DNA from: Ophiothrix spiculata
Taxonomy: Eukaryota > Echinodermata > Ophiuroidea > Amphilepidida > Ophiotrichidae
NCBI GenBank assembly: GCA_000969725.1
Contig: JXSR01S010362.1
Reading direction: 5' to 3' (one strand)
DNA: 22,335 bases
The notes below the pieces were generated by a model that was not told the origin of the DNA, did not search any database, and saw nothing but the letters and a program-made list of their open reading frames with translations. Below, piece by piece: positions 1 through 9,449 of the stretch (its first letter is position 1; every line of letters starts with the position of its first letter). The position numbers and the translations under genes are program-made.

Positions 1-240
1 CACACTTTTGTTGCTTTGCAGTTTTGTCGCTTTGCTGCTTTGCCGCTTCATGTCGCTCCCAAAGTTGAATTCATTTCAACTCAAAAATTCTTGTCATGCG
101 ACAAAAATTTGCCGATATCGATTACCTCAGCGACATGTAGCTTTGCCGCTACGACAACCGGAAGCGGCAAGTTTTTTCAAAAAATATTTGTCACGCAGCG
201 ACAAAGCTGAAAAGCGACATTAGTATGAAAGCAGCATAAC
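1..240. repeat. MITE-like repeat, possibly cut by the window edge
   Basis: TGTCGCTTT-type motifs on the left (about 21-55) recur in inverted orientation on the right (about 195-220, GCAGCGACAAAGC and AAGCGACA). GCCGCT/AGCGGC motifs sit between them. This is the pattern of a short non-autonomous DNA transposon with subterminal repeats. The left boundary may lie outside the window and no target-site duplication can be assigned. The short ORFs here are not convincing genes. Confidence 0.35.
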
Positions 241-758
241 ACAAACCAACTAATGTTATATTAAAACTTCATATTTATTGATAACATTTCTTGTCACTAA
301 CGTTGATATAATTTCAATCCCTTTTGATGTCATTTTTCTCAGAAATTATTGTCCCCTTAGAGGTCAATGACCTTCGGGACACATTTGGGCCCAACATCAA
401 TCCAGAATACAGTTTGATTTTACTAATTTCCTGGGGCATTTAAACCATCGCTGTACTCAACTAATGAGCTTATTTAAAAGCTTACAATGTAGATAACCCC
501 TTATTTATTTTGCCATCTGTCCTCAACTTTCTCACCAATTTTCTCACCTTTTCACTGCTTTCCTTGGTCTTATTTCACACTAAGCTCCACCATCTTATAA
601 GTTCCAGAGGTTCGGTAAGCTTTAAGAGGCACCCTAAAATTTGATCGGATGGGAGCCAGTGAGTAAGCAGAGATAGCTTTTAAAACATGTGTATGCTTGA
701 GGCTTGCATGTTTGTTTCAATGAGGTATAAGTTTGTTTCCAGTTGTTTACTCTGGTAA
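241..758. other. No gene or clear repeat recognised
   Basis: AT-rich sequence of about 520 bp. No long reading frame, splice-bounded exon, tRNA or rRNA fold, or terminal inverted repeat was found. Confidence 0.5.
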
Positions 759-765
759 GGATACA

Positions 766-1106
766 CGAACAACCGAACCAAGGGGGAGCAAGGGGGGCAA
801 GTTGCCCCGGGCGCCACCTCTAGGGGGGCGCCAAATCGTCACTACATAAAAAATAATTGGACCAACATTTCTGAAATTTGCCAATTTTTGCCTAAATTTT
901 TTGCGCGCTCCGTGCGCCCTTACAATTTCATTTTTTTAAAGGTTAAATAAGGCTGAAAATTTTGTAGACAAATTATAGCTGAAATTACCAATTTTCGCCA
1001 AAAAAGAGGTGATTTTCAAAGCTGTTGGCATTTTTGGGGGTGTGTACCAGGGGGGCGCCAGTTTCACTTCTTGCCCCAGGTGCCAAGACACCCTAGCTAC
1101 GCCGCT
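766..1106. mobile_element. Non-autonomous hAT-like element with 7-bp direct repeat
   Basis: Flanked by the direct repeat GGATACA at 759-765 and 1107-1113. The right end, read inward, is AGCGGCGTAGCTAGGG; the left end is a diverged counterpart. Internally, GGGGCAAG and GGCGCC blocks on the left (about 797-835) face inverted counterparts on the right (about 1050-1078). There is no transposase frame. The 7-8 bp duplication and the CGGCGTAGC-type end suggest hAT, which is an inference. Confidence 0.5.
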
Positions 1107-1113
1107 GGATACA

Positions 1114-1438
1114 TGCCAAAGAGGTAAGGTGTAGCGGGTGACAATACTTTCTGCCCACCCTATAGTTTTGAACCAGATGCTATCAGATGTGATGTCATTC
1201 TGTCTGAACCGAGTAGTGACTGAGGGTGGTGTTAATTGCAAGTTACTGGTGACTAGGTGGTGTGTTTAACACTGGTCTGGGGCGCAGACTACCGGTACTA
1301 ACAACTTTGAAGGTCTGTTGAACACTAGTGCATAGCATAAACAATGTGTTAAGATTGACATCTGTATCAAAAATACATGACACACGATGACAATTTTTGA
1401 AATACGTAAAGAGTAGTATCCATAGATTATATAATACA
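1114..1438. other. No gene recognised
   Basis: About 325 bp between two transposon-like elements. The minus-strand frames that cross it are short and run into the neighbouring repeats, so they are not supported as genes. Confidence 0.45.
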
Positions 1439-1441
1439 TTA

Positions 1442-1810
1442 GGCAAAAAAAAAAGTTTTTGACTTGCCCTTTAGTGGTGAAAATGTGGGTCAGTCGGTCG
1501 GTCGGTCGGAATTAGTTTTTTGGGTTTTTTTTAATTTTTTTCCCAAAATGGACCAAGAAAAACTGTGTAAAATAGTTTATATAAATGTTGCATGCTTTAT
1601 TCATTCAAGATTTATGTTTATTTCATGCAAAAATATAACATTTTGTTAATATTGTAAACTCAAACCAAATATCATGCTATTTTTACAAAATTCACTGTCG
1701 AAATAAGCAAAAGTTCATCAAAAAATAAAAAATAAATAAAAAAGCGACCCTAAATTTTGCAAATTTTTGGTCGGTCGCAAAGGGCAAGTCAACAACTTTT
1801 TTTTTTGGCC
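1442..1810. mobile_element. 369-bp MITE, TTA target duplication
   Basis: The ends are inverted copies of about 33 bp: GGC, a run of A, then GTT.TTGACTTGCCCTTT on the left, and its complement on the right, where AAAGGGCAAGTCAACAAC leads into a T run and GGCC. TTA lies directly outside both ends (1439-1441 and 1811-1813), a three-base duplication typical of PIF/Harbinger-type elements. A short GTCGG microsatellite lies inside (about 1493-1509). No transposase is present. Confidence 0.65.
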
Positions 1811-2005
1811 TTAGCCTTGATTATTGATTTTAGAATCCTCTTTTAAGCAATACTATAATATTTTGATCAAAAATGGTTTATAATAAAAACAGAACAAAAT
1901 GAAGGAATGTAAAAAGTATTTTCAAGTGTATTTTGTCAAAAAATTGTTTTGCCACCAAAAAATTGATAAAAAGTACATACATGTTTTCCTATACTAATAT
2001 ACGTG

Positions 2006-2035
2006 GAATTAAATTCGGGATCCCGAATTTAATTC
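2006..2035. repeat. Perfect 30-bp palindrome
   Basis: The 30 bases read identically on both strands, centred on GGATCC (2018-2023), with 15-bp arms of the form GAATTAAATTCGGGA. There is no spacer, so a full cruciform is possible. Neither flank continues the symmetry. Confidence 0.85.
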
Positions 2036-2279
2036 AACAAATCAATAAACCCAATAAGCTAAAAAAATCAAAGGTCATGGGTGACAGGGGGCGCTTCATT
2101 TTTAATTAACACTTTATTGTATTGCTTTAAAAATGGCAATAAGATTATTTTAAAAATGGTGAACATTTACAAGAGTATTGGTCAAAAAGCTGCAAATTTA
2201 TGTAGTTTGAATCATCCGATCTTATTCAAATCTCACCAGTTTATGGTCAAGATAGGTACATGTATAATTGAATTATAAC

Positions 2280-2396
2280 TGATAAGTTGGACCTTTTAAT
2301 GTTAGCCACAGCAATTTTTCAAAAAAAAGTCAATTCCATTGAAAATGTTATGTTACCATTGCTGTTGCTAGCATTTTAACTATTGAGTTTTATCAT
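2280..2396. repeat. Imperfect fold-back element
   Basis: TGATAA at the left and TTATCA at the right bracket inner arms (about 2297-2318 and 2357-2380) that pair as TTAATGTTAGCCACAGCAAT against TAAAATGCTAGCAACAGCAAT. The structure is a ~117-bp stem-loop with mismatches, probably an old palindromic MITE. Confidence 0.45.
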
Positions 2397-2780
2397 TTGT
2401 AATTCCTTATTTCTGCTATAATCTGGTAATATCTAAACAAGTTTAGATGATTCGAACTCCGTAAATTTGTGATATTACGAAAAAAAGGTGCCATCTTTTT
2501 TGAAGAAAACTGTAGACGTCCTTTTAAAGATGTTTCTGTCATTGAAATCAATAGCCAAGGCTAATATGTACTTTAGAGACTCTATTCCTTATGTATGCCA
2601 AATAATGTGATATTTTGTAATGTGCAAGTATGCAAAAACTCACAGTAAACATTACATTCCAACATGTTGTTGCTGAAAAAAAAAGTTGTAATTTTGCCAC
2701 CATTTTAAACCACGGAAGCAGTTTTAGGTGGTAGTGACACTTAATCATTTTTACCATTCATAAAATCGAGACAACTGATA
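2397..2780. other. No gene recognised
   Basis: About 380 bp of AT-rich sequence. The minus-strand frame across 2548-2757 has no recognisable domain or splice context. Confidence 0.45.
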
Positions 2781-2859
2781 TCCGACCACGGAGCAAGTAG
2801 AGTAAAGTCTCCTCGTTTCATTGGGCAAGAAACTTTACTCTACTTGCTCCGTGGTCGGA
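2781..2859. repeat. Perfect 28-bp inverted repeat (hairpin)
   Basis: Left arm 2781-2808 (starting TCCGACCACGGAGCAAG) and right arm 2832-2859 are exact reverse complements around a 23-base loop. The arms are more GC-rich than the surroundings. No coding or tRNA feature is associated. It could be a recent fold-back insertion or the stem of a structured RNA; the sequence does not decide between them. Confidence 0.85.
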
Positions 2860-3156
2860 CAGTCACGCAAAGCCGTGGGTCCCCTGTGCGAATAGACTCC
2901 TTCATGGGGTATGCATGTTATGCAAGTACTTGTATCATTGATTGATATTGACCCCGAGTTTGACCTAATCTCACTGGATCAGAGGATTGATGTTCAATTA
3001 AATGCTTGATTTAATATTAGGGATAACCATGAAGTTATGTATATCTTTTCAAATCATGCGCCCTTATTTTCTCTGTAAAAATAGAAGGGAAATGGGTGCT
3101 GAATCACGAAAATCTGTTACTTGGTTGCCGAGTTATGGCATTTTAACTGCACAGAT

Positions 3157-3613
3157 CAGGGTTTTTTCTCTAATTTTTTTATGGGGGGGGGACAAAAAAA
3201 ATTTCGTCCGGTCCCCGTCGGGGATGAAGTCAGATGGGGGGGGGGACAAATATCGGGGACTTTGGTTTGGGGGGGGGGGACTCAATCAAATGGCGAGTTA
3301 TCACTTTTTAGTGATAAAACATTATGAATTAATAACAGAGGACTGCACTGGTAACCTTAATTAAACCCATTCAGAAGTTTATAACAACTTAATCAAAATA
3401 TCTGACGGAATTGGCAACAAAATATTCCAGAAAAATCACTACACAATAAGGGTTAAAAATTTATGAAACTGGGACGCGGATCAGATGGTGGGGGGGACAA
3501 GCTCTGTTCAAAAATGGGGACGATCGCCAAATGGGGGGGGGATTTGTTGATTTTTCGCCGGATGGGGGACTTCCGAAGTCCCCCCCCCCAGTCCCCCCAG
3601 GAAAAAAACCCTG
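3157..3613. mobile_element. 457-bp element with CAGGGTTTTTT ends and many poly-G runs
   Basis: The ends are inverted: CAGGGTTTTTTC at 3157 and GAAAAAAACCCTG ending at 3613. CAGAT lies directly outside both ends (3152-3156 and 3614-3618), reading as a 5-bp target duplication. The interior carries repeated G-runs of 7-10 bases, often as ATGGGGGGGGGAC (about 3182, 3236, 3268, 3489, 3531), and a facing C-run near 3581. The plus-strand frames across it are low-complexity and not credible genes. The superfamily is unclear. Confidence 0.65.
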
Positions 3614-3618
3614 CAGAT

Positions 3619-4549
3619 GTTGAAAAACAAACAGCTAAACATGTTTAATGATTATGTGAAATCGCTGTTTTTGCTGCCATTGCTAGGTACCGTACTGCAT
3701 AAATTAGAGATACCGGTATGTGTTATTTTCATTCCATATGTTACCTAGTCCAAATATCATACTCTCTGTAAATGTTTTATCAAATACAAATAATTGACTT
3801 TCTCTAGTACTGTAATGCTGAATGTTGTGTTGTAAACTTTTGTGGTGTTTGGGGAATAGAATATTGTGGGCATGCAAAGAGTGCATCACATAACATAAAC
3901 ATGCATACCACACTTAACAAGTAAGCATTCCATATGCACCTAGTCAGTCCTGGTTATCGCATGTTAAATGGCTAATATATATGCGATGGATCACCCCAAA
4001 AAGGGGGACTTTGCGACAGAACACATTTGGGCAGCAAAAAGTATATAGAAAATTAAGAATTTCCAGCAGATTTCCTGCTATAAAATTTGATCGCCTTGAT
4101 CAATTTCAACATATAAGGTGCCATTTTAAAGCTTAGAAAATGTTGTAACAGATAAAATGATAAAAATCAAAATTGATATCATCTGCAAATTCCCCCCTTT
4201 ACGAAATGAACCATCATGTCGGGGCCTACATGGTATTCTTTGACACACGGTGCACTCTTTACATGCAGATTTTTCAACATATTTAATTCCTTATTTAGTA
4301 ACAAGTTAGTCAGATCGAATTTCAGCATTGTTGTTACGAAAGTCAGGAAGGACTACATATGACTGCAAAGAAAATTAACTATTTTAAGCATTTTGAATTG
4401 GTATTTTTGATTTGGGCTGATATCACTGGTCATCAAATACATAGTATTATAATATAAACCTGCATTAACAGATGCCACAAAAAGTTTCCTGAAATCATGG
4501 AATTTGTATGATACTTTATAATAAGGTATTCATTTACATTTATGAATTT
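3619..4549. other. No gene; a possible weak MITE near 3980-4220
   Basis: About 930 bp without a supported gene. GATGGATCA...AAAGGGGGA near 3983-4012 and a similar inverted block near 4190-4218 hint at an old element, but pairing is partial. Nothing else was recognised. Confidence 0.35.
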
Positions 4550-4730
4550 AATTTCAGAGATGTCACTTTTCAGGATTTTTCCTGAAATTGGGATTTTTCC
4601 TGAATGTCTTGATTTCAGGAAATCTTGCTCAGTACAAAACAGTAGGAAAATGCACTTTCCCTGAAACTTTTCTATCATTTCAGGAAATTTTATGACTTAA
4701 TTTTTGTCACCCTGTAACATCTCTGAAATT
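4550..4730. mobile_element. Short MITE-like element bracketed by a 14-bp inverted repeat
   Basis: AATTTCAGAGATGT (4550-4563) and ACATCTCTGAAATT (4717-4730) are exact inverted copies. Between and just left of them lie about seven copies of TTTCAGGAAA or its complement TTTCCTGAAA and close variants. A CACCCTG motif near the right end resembles the end of the element at 19980-20141. No transposase is present. Confidence 0.5.
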
Positions 4731-4929
4731 CAATAAAACAATCTACAAACCTGTATGTACATATAGAGTTTTTAATAATAAAACAACTGTACATAGTACA
4801 ATTTCAATGCAAACCAACTTGAGTTTTATTTATTTTGAGTTGATTACCAATTTGTGACCATTCATCTCGAACCAGTCATAGATGTGGCTTTTTTTTTTCA
4901 TTTCTATTTTACTTTTTAAGCCCCCCTCC

Positions 4930-5300
4930 CCTCCCAAAAAAAAAAAGGTTTGTCTCAGAAACCAGCGCACATTGCTATGTGAAAATTAATTTAGCGTGTA
5001 GAGCTACGCGCTCGTCTATTTCTTCTTTTTTTTTCAGTAATCCAGCGATCGACGGCCATCCGGGTTGCTGTTCCAATTTTACCTTGAATTTTACGTTTTA
5101 TTTCAACTGTCAAGACTTTCCATAGTTAAAACGGGCGGGACATACTTAGAAACTGGGCACTTCATACACGTAAGTTGGGCAAACTTTTAGAGCGTTAAAA
5201 AATATATATTGCATACCGCATAGCTATTTTTCTAAAAAAATCACATACCGCATGGCTTTTTCGCAAATGGTTTCTGAAACAAACCTTTTTTTTCTTGGCC
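4930..5300. mobile_element. MITE with AAGG/TTTGT/CAGAAACCA inverted ends
   Basis: An A-run followed by GGTTTGTCTCAGAAACCA on the left (about 4936-4963) is mirrored by TGGTTTCTGAAACAAACC plus a T-run on the right (about 5268-5296). The interior contains two imperfect direct copies of CATACCGCATRGCTTTTT (about 5213 and 5245). It directly abuts the next element. Confidence 0.55.
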
Positions 5301-5303
5301 TTA

Positions 5304-5502
5304 AGGTGCGTTTACACTATGACGGAGGGTAATGAACTTGCAACTGGAAACGACTGATAGTAACGATAGTGTGCGTGGCCAGCAGATTGTGTGAGTGTTA
5401 ACTGACTTTAACTAACGATGACGGGCGGATAATTCAAAACTGCAATCCACAGGTCTACGTTGCTTATCGTTACCCCTAAGTCGTCACAGTGTAAACGCAC
5501 CT
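5304..5502. mobile_element. 199-bp PIF/Harbinger-like MITE
   Basis: Terminal inverted repeats are 21 bp with one mismatch: AGGTGCGTTTACACTATGACG at the left and the complement of AGGTGCGTTTACACTGTGACG at the right. TTA lies directly outside both ends (5301-5303 and 5503-5505). The 3-bp TWA-type duplication is characteristic of PIF/Harbinger. No ORF is present. Confidence 0.75.
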
Positions 5503-5505
5503 TTA

Positions 5506-5933
5506 GTAAGATTAAAATGACACTTCACTGAGCTTCAAACGGCTCCCAGATGTAAAGTTGAAGTCCATCAAAGATTGTCATAGAGTAAAAGGTGAAACTT
5601 GAATATTAATGCCTTCAAAGATCAGTAAAGACCCATGTTTTGTGCTGATGGTTTTCAGGACATAAAGGTGTTTATAATTTTTGATATAATTTTCTTGAAA
5701 TGAAACTTTTCAGTTCTTTTGAAGGGAATTCCTACTGAAGCAAGTATATAATGATTGCGAATCTTCAAAAGGATCAATTTGACCAAATTACAACCTTCAC
5801 ATATATATTTGAACTTGTATTGCAAAATGAACTTTGCTGCATTTATGTCTGGTTCCATGTGAATGGACAGTTATTTTGTTTTGGTATGTGTAAAGATACA
5901 ACATATTTAACTGATTTTTGACATGTGCATTCA
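5506..5933. other. No gene recognised
   Basis: About 430 bp of AT-rich sequence. The minus-strand frames here show no domain and no splice-bounded exon. Confidence 0.4.
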
Positions 5934-6161
5934 CTATTATTGAAGTCATTAAATTTCCTACAAATCATAAAAATCTGAACGCAATCAAAAATAAGCGGAT
6001 CACCTTTCGTAGTATAAAAGACATATCGTTTCACACAAACACAGAGTCTATCAACCAACCAAGATAGGCACAGTACGTTTCCGTTATCACTGCATAGTTG
6101 CACACACCCTCAGTATTTGCATCCTGCAGATTTGTAGGAAATTTAATGATTTCAATAATAA
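5934..6161. repeat. 228-bp inverted-repeat element
   Basis: Arms 5934-5965 and 6130-6161 are reverse complements over 32 bp with about two mismatches (core TCATTAAATTTCCTACAAAT). About 164 bp lies between them. Likely a small MITE. It ends a few bases before the LINE tail. Confidence 0.6.
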
Positions 6162-6173
6162 TATATTATTGGT

Positions 6174-6395
6174 GAACGTTCATTCCACTATGCTGCGTCT
6201 TCTGTATGGAACTCGCTTCCAAACAGCATTCGCAGTATTTCAACACTTCCTGTTTTCAAACGCCATCTCAAAACCCATCTGTTCTGTCTTGCTTTCCCTG
6301 AATGTTAGTGTTGTGTTCTCGTTTTGTTTGGCGCTCGTGAGTTCATCAGAAGATTTTGCGCCCTAAAAGCACCCTTTATTATTATATATTTGTAT
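6174..6395 (+). mobile_element. 3' tail of a non-LTR retrotransposon
   Basis: Frame 6174-6308 encodes 44 residues that include YAASSVWNSLPNSIR and FKRHLKTHLF before a TAG stop at 6306-6308. This is the characteristic extreme C-terminus of LINE reverse transcriptases (the ..LWNSLP...FK..LK.HLF block). The following ~80 bp 3' region ends in a TTATTATTAT-type tail near 6385, as in elements with short microsatellite 3' ends. The rest of the element is missing, so it is a dead 5'-truncated copy. Confidence 0.75.
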
Positions 6396-6626
6396 TTGGT
6401 TGCTTATGGCCATTTTTATTTCATTTGTACACTAACATATTTTTGAGAACCAACATTGGTATTTTAGGGATCTGTTATACATCAATATAATGTGAGTAAC
6501 GTCTCCCAACATACGCTGCTCTGTTTTATACATCAATATATCTATTAATTTGTTATTCATATTGTCCGTTAGACATTCATTTAATCTGTTATCCACACGG
6601 TTGTATGTTAGTTGTACATTGGCCCT

Positions 6627-7099
6627 AATACAATGAGCGACAAGCCCCTTTTGGAAATAAATATGGGACCGTCCAGCCCGTATGAGCAGTAAATGCCAGA
6701 AACTTCATTTTGCGCTACAGGTGAAAATACATGTCTCAAGGTCGTAATTTGCCAAAATTGATTTTTTGACAGATTCACAATCTTAGTGCTTACTACAAAA
6801 TACCAACAAAGTTTCATTTCAAGAAAATGATAGGACATGTGAAATAAATTGGCATATTCTTAAGACGATCAACAGAAAATATAAGGCTTACTAATCTTTG
6901 AACGCGTTTATCTCAGTTATACGTTTTACTCCCTGACAACCTTTGGCGGACCATAACTAAACTTCTGGAAACCGTGTGAAGTTCATTAAGGTATCATTTT
7001 AATCCTTAAAGCATGGTCTTTGCAAATAACTAAAAAAGTGAAAATGACAAGAGCTGGCATTTACTGCTGTTTTGGGGTGGACGGTCACATATTGTATTG
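6627..7099. mobile_element. MITE-like element with GGGACCGTCCA inverted ends
   Basis: AATACAAT (6627) and ATTGTATT (7092-7099) form the outer ends. Inside them, GGGACCGTCCAGCCC...GCAGTAAATGCCAG (6665-6700) faces its inverted, diverged copy (7052-7088). The left end carries about 30 extra bases between the outer and inner blocks. No ORF of note is present. Confidence 0.5.
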
Positions 7100-7277
7100 A
7101 ATCAAGGTCTCCATCTCTATCTTTCATAGAGCCATCTGAGCTCTTCACGATGCATTGCTCAAAATTTAACGATATATGGTTTCCACACTTTGAAACACAC
7201 CATTAGAACATGCACATCAGCAGAAGTCGAGTGATGTTTCTACTGAACACCCGTATTTCTAAAGCATATAAATGTTT

Positions 7278-8086
7278 GCTTTATCTACAACGGTCTGTAA
7301 TGACATAGGAATCCAAATGATGTCTTGCTGGTGGCAATATACTACACCTCTCCCTAGGTAGAAGGATAGCAGACCATGATTTGTCTTTGTATCTGTGCTG
7401 CCTCATAGCAGCTAAAGCTTTATCTACGACACTCTGTAACAACAAAGGAACCCAAATATCTTGCTGGTGGCAATGGCACGCTTCTACCGAGGTTGATGGG
7501 TAGCGAACAAAAGTTATAAACCATTCCACTGCCTTCGTATCTGTGCTACCCCATAGCAGCCAAAGCTTTATCTACAATCTATAACGACACAGGAACACAA
7601 ATGTCCTGCTGATGGCATTGTACAACGCTTCTACCTTGGTTGATGGATAACGGACCATAGTTGTCAACCGTTCCATTGTCTTCATATCTGTGCTACCTCA
7701 TGGCAGCTAAAGCTTTGTCTACAACGGTCTGTAAAGACATCGGAACCCAAATGTCCTGCTGGTGGCAATACACTACACCTCTCTCTAGGTAGATGGATAG
7801 CGGACCATAGTTTGTCTTTGTATCTGTGCTACCTCATAGCAGCCAAAGCTTTGTCTACAACAGTCTGCAATGACATAGGAACCCAAATGTCCTGCTGATG
7901 GCAATATACTACACCTCTCCCTCGGTAGATGGATAGCGGACCATAGATTGTCTTCATATCTGTGCTACCTCATGGCAGCTAAAGCTTTATCTACAGCAGT
8001 CTATAATGACAATACACTATGACTCTCCCTAGATAGATGCATAGAGGACCAACATTGTAAACCATTACATTGTCTTCGTATCTGTG
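7278..8086 (-). repeat. Tandem array of decayed copies of the TFIP11 last-exon end
   Basis: Immediately behind the TFIP11 stop codon, six further copies of its final coding stretch follow head to tail. Boundaries on the plus strand are 7965-8086, 7829-7964, 7693-7828, 7546-7692, 7398-7545 and a partial 7278-7397. Each full unit reads on the minus strand from CACAGATA(T/C)GAAG (residues HRYE) to GCTATGAGGTAG (AAMR-stop), so the junction is always stop codon followed directly by the HRYE codons. The intact unit in the exon is exactly 150 bp; the copies are 122-148 bp because of small deletions that break the frame. In the 7398 copy the stop is CAG. The array is therefore a non-coding satellite made from coding sequence. 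Confidence 0.85.
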
Positions 8087-8272
8087 CTACCTCATAGCAG
8101 CTAACGCTTTATCTACAACAGTTTGTAATGACATAGGTACCCAAATGTCCTGCTGATGGCAGTACACTACTCCTCTTTCTAAGTATATGGATAGTGGACC
8201 AAAGTTGTACACTGTTCCTTTTCCTTCATATCTGTGTGGCGATGGTACAAATAAAATACCATTGTCTTGAGC
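8087..8272 (-). CDS. TFIP11: TFIP11/STIP-1 homologue, last coding exon
   Basis: The minus-strand exon opens after a good acceptor (TTTCCTTGCAG, exon starts at 8272) in phase 0 and ends in a TAG stop at 8089-8087, giving 61 residues. The features EGK, FGPLSIYLERGVVY, WVP.SLQ..VD.A match the extreme C-terminus of tuftelin-interacting protein 11 (Ntr1/STIP family), where an EGK..YxFG..xxYIDRGVVF...WVPTSLQSLID-type block closes the protein. The family acts in the nucleus with the helicase DHX15 in spliceosome disassembly. Identity rests on recall of the family, not on a search. The two upstream exons join in frame. AG|GTAGCA just before the stop could also be read as a splice donor, but the family's end point fits a stop here. 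Confidence 0.85.
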   Translation of the reverse strand, partial: AQDNGILFVPSPHRYEGKGTVYNFGPLSIYLERGVVYCHQQDIWVPMSLQTVVDKALAAMR

Positions 8273-8467
8273 CTGCAAGGAAATAATAAAAGAGTTAAAA
8301 TAGTTATTAAACAAATGAAATTATGCGGCTTTTCAGATGAAGTGGGGGAAGGTTCTTTATGAAATACATCTCCAAAGTGAAAGGGAAAAGAGGAGGAAGA
8401 AAGGCATACTGGGACTAAAATATAAATATATAAATACAGGGGACTGTACAGGTCTTCCAAATTTGTG

Positions 8468-8656
8468 ATTGAATATAGGAATACTAAACTGACCCAAGTC
8501 CATGCTTCCCTACTGAGGCAAAAGAAAGTAATATATTGTCGTATAATGATGAATATAATTGCCATTCAAAAATCAATACTAGGCATTCTTCATCACTTCA
8601 TTTTGTATGGGTAAGGCAGCGTGGACTTGGGTCAGTTTTGCTTTTGTATATTCAAT
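8468..8656. repeat. Palindromic fold-back element in the TFIP11 intron
   Basis: The left arm (8468-8511) containing AAACTGACCCAAGTCCATGC and the right arm (8611-8656) containing the complement of AAACTGACCCAAGTCCACGC pair over about 40 bp. The loop is about 100 bp. It lies between the last two TFIP11 exons and abuts the SINE-like sequence. Confidence 0.6.
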
Positions 8657-8659
8657 TCA

Positions 8660-8925
8660 AGGAGGTGGCAGCACACTTTACAGGGTTTGCTGACCACTGT
8701 GGACCAAGTACGTCTAAGCATCATTCCCGGTCCTGCAGCAACCTCTAGGGTGCTGAAACTAGATCAGCTCATATTTAGAACCACCCCAGCCTGGATCAGC
8801 TCACCACGGTTTGTACAGATCTTTGAGAGAAAATTGGCAGTTAGTTCCTTGTCCTAAGGAATTTGGCACCGGCGGGAATTTCTTCACCGCAAATGAGCTG
8901 ATTGAGCTAACTTGACTGCTGGTGA
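8660..8925 (-). mobile_element. tRNA-type SINE remnant
   Basis: Read on the minus strand, TTAGCTCAATCAGCTC (about 8910-8895) resembles a tRNA A-box region. GGTGCCAAATTCC (about 8870-8858) sits at the place of a B-box. It is followed by CCTTAGGACAAGGAACTAACTGCC, resembling the CCTTG.GCAAGGCACTTAACCC block common just behind the tRNA head in animal SINEs. The tail runs to about 8690-8660. Both boxes are degenerate and the boundaries are approximate. Confidence 0.45.
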
Positions 8926-9449
8926 AAGGCTAACCTCACATTTTTCCGAAGAAGGTCACAAAACAAACTAAATGTCCAATAGTTTAGCATAGTATGCTTT
9001 GCTTTTTTAGCATTTTTGGTGGTTAAGCTGAACACAAATGACCTTCGCTCCTCACATGAAGCATGTGCATTCCAGATCATTTTTGGTGGTTAAGCTAATT
9101 AACAAATATCCCATAGGAAATTGTGACATTTAACTAATCTGCTTGCGTCATGATACAAGGACAAAAATATAACCAATCAGTGAGCGTCTCACAGAAATGT
9201 TTGGACATATATGACTATCATCAAAAATGACCTTGGTTGGCTTTTTATAACATCTATCACTCATATATCACAAAGTCTTTTGATCTATTGAACAATTAAA
9301 TATTGTTCTCTAATAATGGTACATACAGTACATATTAGATTGTAAATTTGAGACCATTTTACCATTACTTTTTACCAAGATTTATGAAGAAATGAACAGA
9401 CAACAAAGCCTCTTTCATAACTTAGGCAGTATCTAAATAGAAATCTATA
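8926..9449. other. TFIP11 intron sequence, no gene recognised
   Basis: About 520 bp of AT-rich intron. CATTTTTGGTGGTTAAGCT occurs twice in direct orientation (about 9013 and 9079). Nothing else was recognised. Confidence 0.45.

Noticed and set aside
1493-1509. GTCGG microsatellite as a feature of its own
   Set aside because: It has only about four repeats and lies inside the MITE at 1442-1810.
3002-3648. Plus-strand ORFs across the G-run element
   Set aside because: Gly-rich low-complexity translations of poly-G tracts inside a transposon.
3980-4220. Possible MITE with GATGGATCA ends
   Set aside because: Pairing of the ends is partial and no target duplication could be found.
7278-8086. 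Reading the TFIP11-derived copies as alternative or tandem exons
   Set aside because: They lack acceptor tracts, carry frame-breaking deletions, and most end in the copied stop codon.
8179-8565. 128-aa minus-strand ORF
   Set aside because: It overlaps the last TFIP11 exon in another frame and crosses the fold-back element.
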